From NCBI GenBank assembly GCA_001940845.1, contig MSGV01000023.1, forward strand, positions 82,312 through 146,311: a stretch of 64,000 nucleotides of DNA. Direction: 5' to 3'. Within the stretch, counting starts at the first letter, position 1, and the number at the start of each line of letters is the position of its first letter. The notes beneath the pieces were generated by a model, which made no database searches, was not told where the DNA came from, and saw nothing but the letters and a program-made list of their open reading frames with translations. Position numbers and translations under genes: made by a program. Of this stretch, positions 61,671 to 64,000 are shown piece after piece. Source of the stretch: Christensenellaceae bacterium Phil7. Its GTDB lineage: Bacteria; Bacillota; Clostridia; Christensenellales; CAG-138.

Positions 61671-61719
61671 TTGACAAAATCATTAAGGTGATTATAATAA
61701 TACTTGAATAAATGTTCAA
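61671..61719 (+). promoter_or_regulatory. Promoter and SmtB/ArsR-type operator of the Zn/Cd operon
   Basis: TTGACA at 61671-61676, 16-nt spacer, TATAAT at 61693-61698. Immediately downstream is the palindrome TTGAA-TAAATG-TTCAA (61704-61719), whose TGAA-N6-TTCA core is the known CzrA/SmtB-type operator pattern. Confidence 0.8.
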
Positions 61720-61749
61720 ATGAACGAATATAAAGCATAGAGGTGGACG

Positions 61750-62106
61750 ATGAATGATTCTGTACCAAGCTGCGAAAGCATCAATGCTCATGATGATATT
61801 ATTGCAAAGGTAAATGAGGTTTTACCGGATGAAGAGTTGCTCTATGATCTTGCGGAGCTTTACAAGGTCTTTGGTGACAGCACGAGGATAAAGATCCTTT
61901 TCGCATTATTTGAGAGCGAAATGTGCGTCTGCGATATTGCGCAGCTGCTAAATATGAGCATATCTGCGATTTCGCATCAGCTTAGAGTTCTAAAGCAAGC
62001 TCAGCTTGTGAGATTCAGGCGTGATGGAAGGACGGTATTTTATTCGCTTGCGGATGATCATGTGCGAACGATCCTGGGTCAGGGCATGGATCATATTTGT
62101 GAATGA
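61750..62106 (+). CDS. ArsR/SmtB-family metal-responsive repressor (CadC-like)
   Basis: 118 residues, winged helix of the ArsR/SmtB family (LYKVFGDSTRIKILFAL, then the recognition helix SISAISHQLRVLK). Two metal sites can be read. An alpha3-type site: C59 and C61 in EMCVCDIA, with C8 near the N-terminus, as in CadC. An alpha5-type site: D102, H104, H115 and E118, with the CzrA/SmtB spacing but Glu in place of the last His. Both suggest Zn/Cd/Pb sensing. It heads an operon with a metal-binding domain protein and a P-type ATPase. GAGGTGG precedes the ATG. Confidence 0.92.
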   Translation: MNDSVPSCESINAHDDIIAKVNEVLPDEELLYDLAELYKVFGDSTRIKILFALFESEMCVCDIAQLLNMSISAISHQLRVLKQAQLVRFRRDGRTVFYSLADDHVRTILGQGMDHICE

Positions 62107-62139
62107 GGGATATTAGATTAAAAATAGGAGGTAACAAAA

Positions 62140-62361
62140 ATGAAAAAAACGTTTAAAATGGTGAATCTTGATTGTGCAAACTGTGCCGCAAAGATGGAGG
62201 ATAGGATAAGAAAGCTGGAAGGCGTCAATTCAGCAAACGTCAGCTTTGTGACGCAAAAACTGGTGTTGGATGCGGAGGATGGAATGTTTGATTCCATTTT
62301 AGAAAAGTGCAGGCAGGTTTGCAGGAAGATCGACAGAAAGACAGATATTATAATTGGTTAA
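62140..62361 (+). CDS. Free-standing heavy-metal-associated (HMA) domain protein
   Basis: 73 residues, a single ferredoxin-like HMA fold. The metal motif is NLDCANCAAKME with C12 and C15 (DCxxC rather than the copper-type GMTCxxC), a form seen in Zn/Cd ATPases of the CadA type. The C-terminal CRQVCRKIDRKTD adds two cysteines. It probably replaces the N-terminal metal-binding domain that the following ATPase lacks. GGAGG precedes the ATG. Confidence 0.9.
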   Translation: MKKTFKMVNLDCANCAAKMEDRIRKLEGVNSANVSFVTQKLVLDAEDGMFDSILEKCRQVCRKIDRKTDIIIG

Positions 62362-62388
62362 AGCAAAGTTTTAGCTGGGGAGTTATGT

Positions 62389-64000
62389 ATGACGCATTCC
62401 GATAAAAAGGAATTATTTTCAATAATCGTTGGCGCCATAGCCTTGGCTGCTGCGGTTATTATCACAAAGTTGATTTCCGATATTCCAACTTGGCTGCAGA
62501 TACTCATCTTTCTCGTATCGTATATGCTTCTTGGCTGGAATGTTATATATGATGCGATCCATGGGCTGATCGGTGGGGAATTCCTTGATGAGAATTTTCT
62601 TATGTCCATTGCATCGATCGGAGCGATCTGTGTCGGTGAATATACGGAAGCAGTGCTTGTAATGCTGCTTTATAGGATAGGCGAGTTTTTGCAGGGGCTT
62701 GCCGTTGGACGCAGCAGGAATTCAATCGCATCCTTAATGGATATAAGACCTGATAGCGCCAACCTTGAGCGCGATGGAGAGATACTGAGCGTAATGCCGG
62801 AGGATGTACATATCGGAGACATTATACTGGTAAGACCGGGGGACAGAATACCGCTAGATGGGACTATAATCGATGGAAATTCAGGGCTCAATACCGCTGC
62901 TTTGACGGGAGAATCACTTCCTCGTGATGTCACCGTTGGGGATAATGTTCTTTCGGGCTGTATTAATTTGAATGGTACGATACGGGTTCGCGTTGATAAG
63001 GAATCCGATGATTCTACGGCTTCACGTGTGCTTGAGCTTATCGAAGGAGCGGCTTCCAATAAGTCACATAGCGAGAATTTCATTACGAGATTTGCCAAAT
63101 GGTATACTCCTTCGGTCGTTATCCTTGCGCTGTTATTGGCTGTAATACCGCCGCTATTTTTTAGCCAGAATTGGAGCTCATGGCTCTATAGAGCATTGAC
63201 GTTCCTGGTGATCTCATGTCCATGTGCATTGGTTATATCGGTGCCTCTGACATTTTTCAGCGGTATTGGCTGTGCCAGCAAGCGGGGAATACTCGTCAAA
63301 GGCTCAAACTATCTTGAGGCATTGGGCAGATGCGGGACTGTGGTCTTTGATAAGACAGGAACTTTGACGAAGGGAAGCTTCGCGATCAAAAGGATTGAGC
63401 CTTTCGGCATTGCTGAGGACGATTTGCTGCGCTACGCTGCTGCATGTGAACAGTTTTCGACGCATCCATTGGCACAGTCGATCATGGCTGCATACGGAGA
63501 TAGGGATATTCCTGAATCCATTGAAAATGTTGAACTTGCGGGAAAAGGTGTTCGTTCGATCGTTGATGGGCATGAAATCTGCTGCGGAAATATAAGCATG
63601 ATGCATGACATAGATGTGATGGAGGATGAACCGGACGAAGCAGGCACAATAATTCATGTTGCCTGCGATGGTAAGTACATCGGTTATATACTGATCGCCG
63701 ATGAGGTGAAGAGCAATGCGAGTACAACGATTGGAATACTTGAACGTAAACAGAATGTACATACAGTCATGTTGACAGGGGATCGCAAACGCATTGGTGA
63801 GGATACTGCGCATGAGCTGGGAATATCGGAGGTTCATGCAGAGCTGCTGCCTCAAGATAAGGTCGCATGCCTTGAAGGGCTGCTGGAGGATGGCGCATCT
63901 CGCAATATAAAAGTTGCATTTGTAGGAGATGGAATCAACGATGCACCGGTGCTCGCCCGTGCGGATGTTGGAATTGCTATGGGATGCTTGGGTTCCGATG
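62389..64000 (+). CDS. Zn/Cd-type P1B ATPase, 3' truncated by window end
   Basis: The first 537 codons are inside the window; no stop is reached. Heavy-metal efflux ATPase: actuator motif TGES at 173-176, the ion-binding CPC at 277-279 in SCPCALVISVP, the phosphorylated D321 in VFDKTGTLTKG, and the hinge motif VGDGINDAPVLA near the end. CPCALVISVP is typical of ZntA/CadA-type (P1B-2) pumps, unlike the CPCALGLATP of the CopA in this window. There is no N-terminal metal-binding domain: the protein starts almost directly with the first helix, and the HMA domain is encoded separately upstream. ATG 62389 has GGGGAG 6 nt upstream. Confidence 0.93.
   Translation, partial: MTHSDKKELFSIIVGAIALAAAVIITKLISDIPTWLQILIFLVSYMLLGWNVIYDAIHGLIGGEFLDENFLMSIASIGAICVGEYTEAVLVMLLYRIGEFLQGLAVGRSRNSIASLMDIRPDSANLERDGEILSVMPEDVHIGDIILVRPGDRIPLDGTIIDGNSGLNTAALTGESLPRDVTVGDNVLSGCINLNGTIRVRVDKESDDSTASRVLELIEGAASNKSHSENFITRFAKWYTPSVVILALLLAVIPPLFFSQNWSSWLYRALTFLVISCPCALVISVPLTFFSGIGCASKRGILVKGSNYLEALGRCGTVVFDKTGTLTKGSFAIKRIEPFGIAEDDLLRYAAACEQFSTHPLAQSIMAAYGDRDIPESIENVELAGKGVRSIVDGHEICCGNISMMHDIDVMEDEPDEAGTIIHVACDGKYIGYILIADEVKSNASTTIGILERKQNVHTVMLTGDRKRIGEDTAHELGISEVHAELLPQDKVACLEGLLEDGASRNIKVAFVGDGINDAPVLARADVGIAMGCLGSD

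Larger units (their letters stand above)
61428..61749. other. Intergenic region between the ytr-like and Zn/Cd operons
   Basis: 322 bases without a gene. It holds the terminator at 61452-61479, an AT-rich stretch with nothing recognisable (61490-61665), and the promoter/operator of the metal operon. Confidence 0.6.

Noticed and set aside
57855..64000. Integrated element with att site at tRNA-Asn
   Set aside because: No second copy of the tRNA 3' end was found downstream and no integrase is present, so only a small insertion is suggested, not a full integrative element.

Overview
The window comes from the chromosome of a spore-forming, low-to-moderate G+C Firmicute, most likely an uncultured member of the Clostridia. 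The evidence is the sporulation genes (spoIVA, ylbJ, yqfC, yqfD), AGGAGG-type ribosome binding sites, TTGACA/TATAAT promoters, AckA-based fermentation, and several gene clusters typical of Firmicutes. The family cannot be fixed from the sequence alone. No rRNA, CRISPR array, prophage or intact insertion sequence is visible. The only RNA gene found is tRNA-Asn(GTT) at 57.8 kb.

Layout. 0-10 kb: 3' end of hisS, a DUF4153/4173-like membrane protein behind a palindromic operator, spoIVA, a sortase-like-anchored secreted protein, an ArsR-type regulator, and the DUF512-der operon. 10-17 kb: a peptidoglycan-binding protein, a DUF2156 protein, the iscR-iscS-iscU operon, and lon. 17-24 kb: a phosphopantetheinyl transferase, an SGNH lipoprotein-DUF4358-MBOAT operon (probably cell-surface O-acylation), a small P-loop protein, and a DUF885 lipoprotein. 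23.5-30.6 kb: a run of tightly packed + strand genes: a serine-recombinase-like protein without its catalytic residues, recX, birA, nnrE/D, an amidohydrolase, 5-formyl-THF cyclo-ligase, rsmD and coaD. 30.6-43.3 kb: a coiled-coil protein, ylbJ, tmcAL, ackA, yceD, rpmF, then ftsY, smc, rnc, acpP and plsX. This is the familiar Firmicutes cluster, but the plsX-to-ftsY block is inverted. 43.5-50.7 kb: an ABC exporter, an M42 peptidase, a divergent tryptophanase/tyrosine phenol-lyase family enzyme, and copA. 50.8-57.7 kb: yqfC-yqfD-phoH-pgpH-ybeY-cdd-era-recO, with a yqzL-like small gene on the opposite strand. 57.8-64 kb: tRNA-Asn, an AT-rich accessory membrane protein, a YtrABC-like ABC operon with its GntR regulator, and a Zn/Cd efflux operon (ArsR, free HMA domain, P-type ATPase) that runs off the end.

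The window is mostly housekeeping: translation and ribosome maturation (hisS, rsmD, rpmF, era, der, ybeY, tmcAL), phospholipid and acyl-carrier supply (plsX, acpP, PPTase, coaD), Fe-S assembly, protein quality control (lon), chromosome segregation and secretion (smc, ftsY), and sporulation. No complete undescribed system is obvious. The best leads are the catalytically degenerate serine recombinase coupled to recX, the strand-flipped yqzL-like gene, the accessory membrane protein beside tRNA-Asn, the PgpH homologue without its extracellular sensor, the divergent TnaA/TPL-family enzyme, and several structured non-coding elements around plsX, acpP, rnc and lon.
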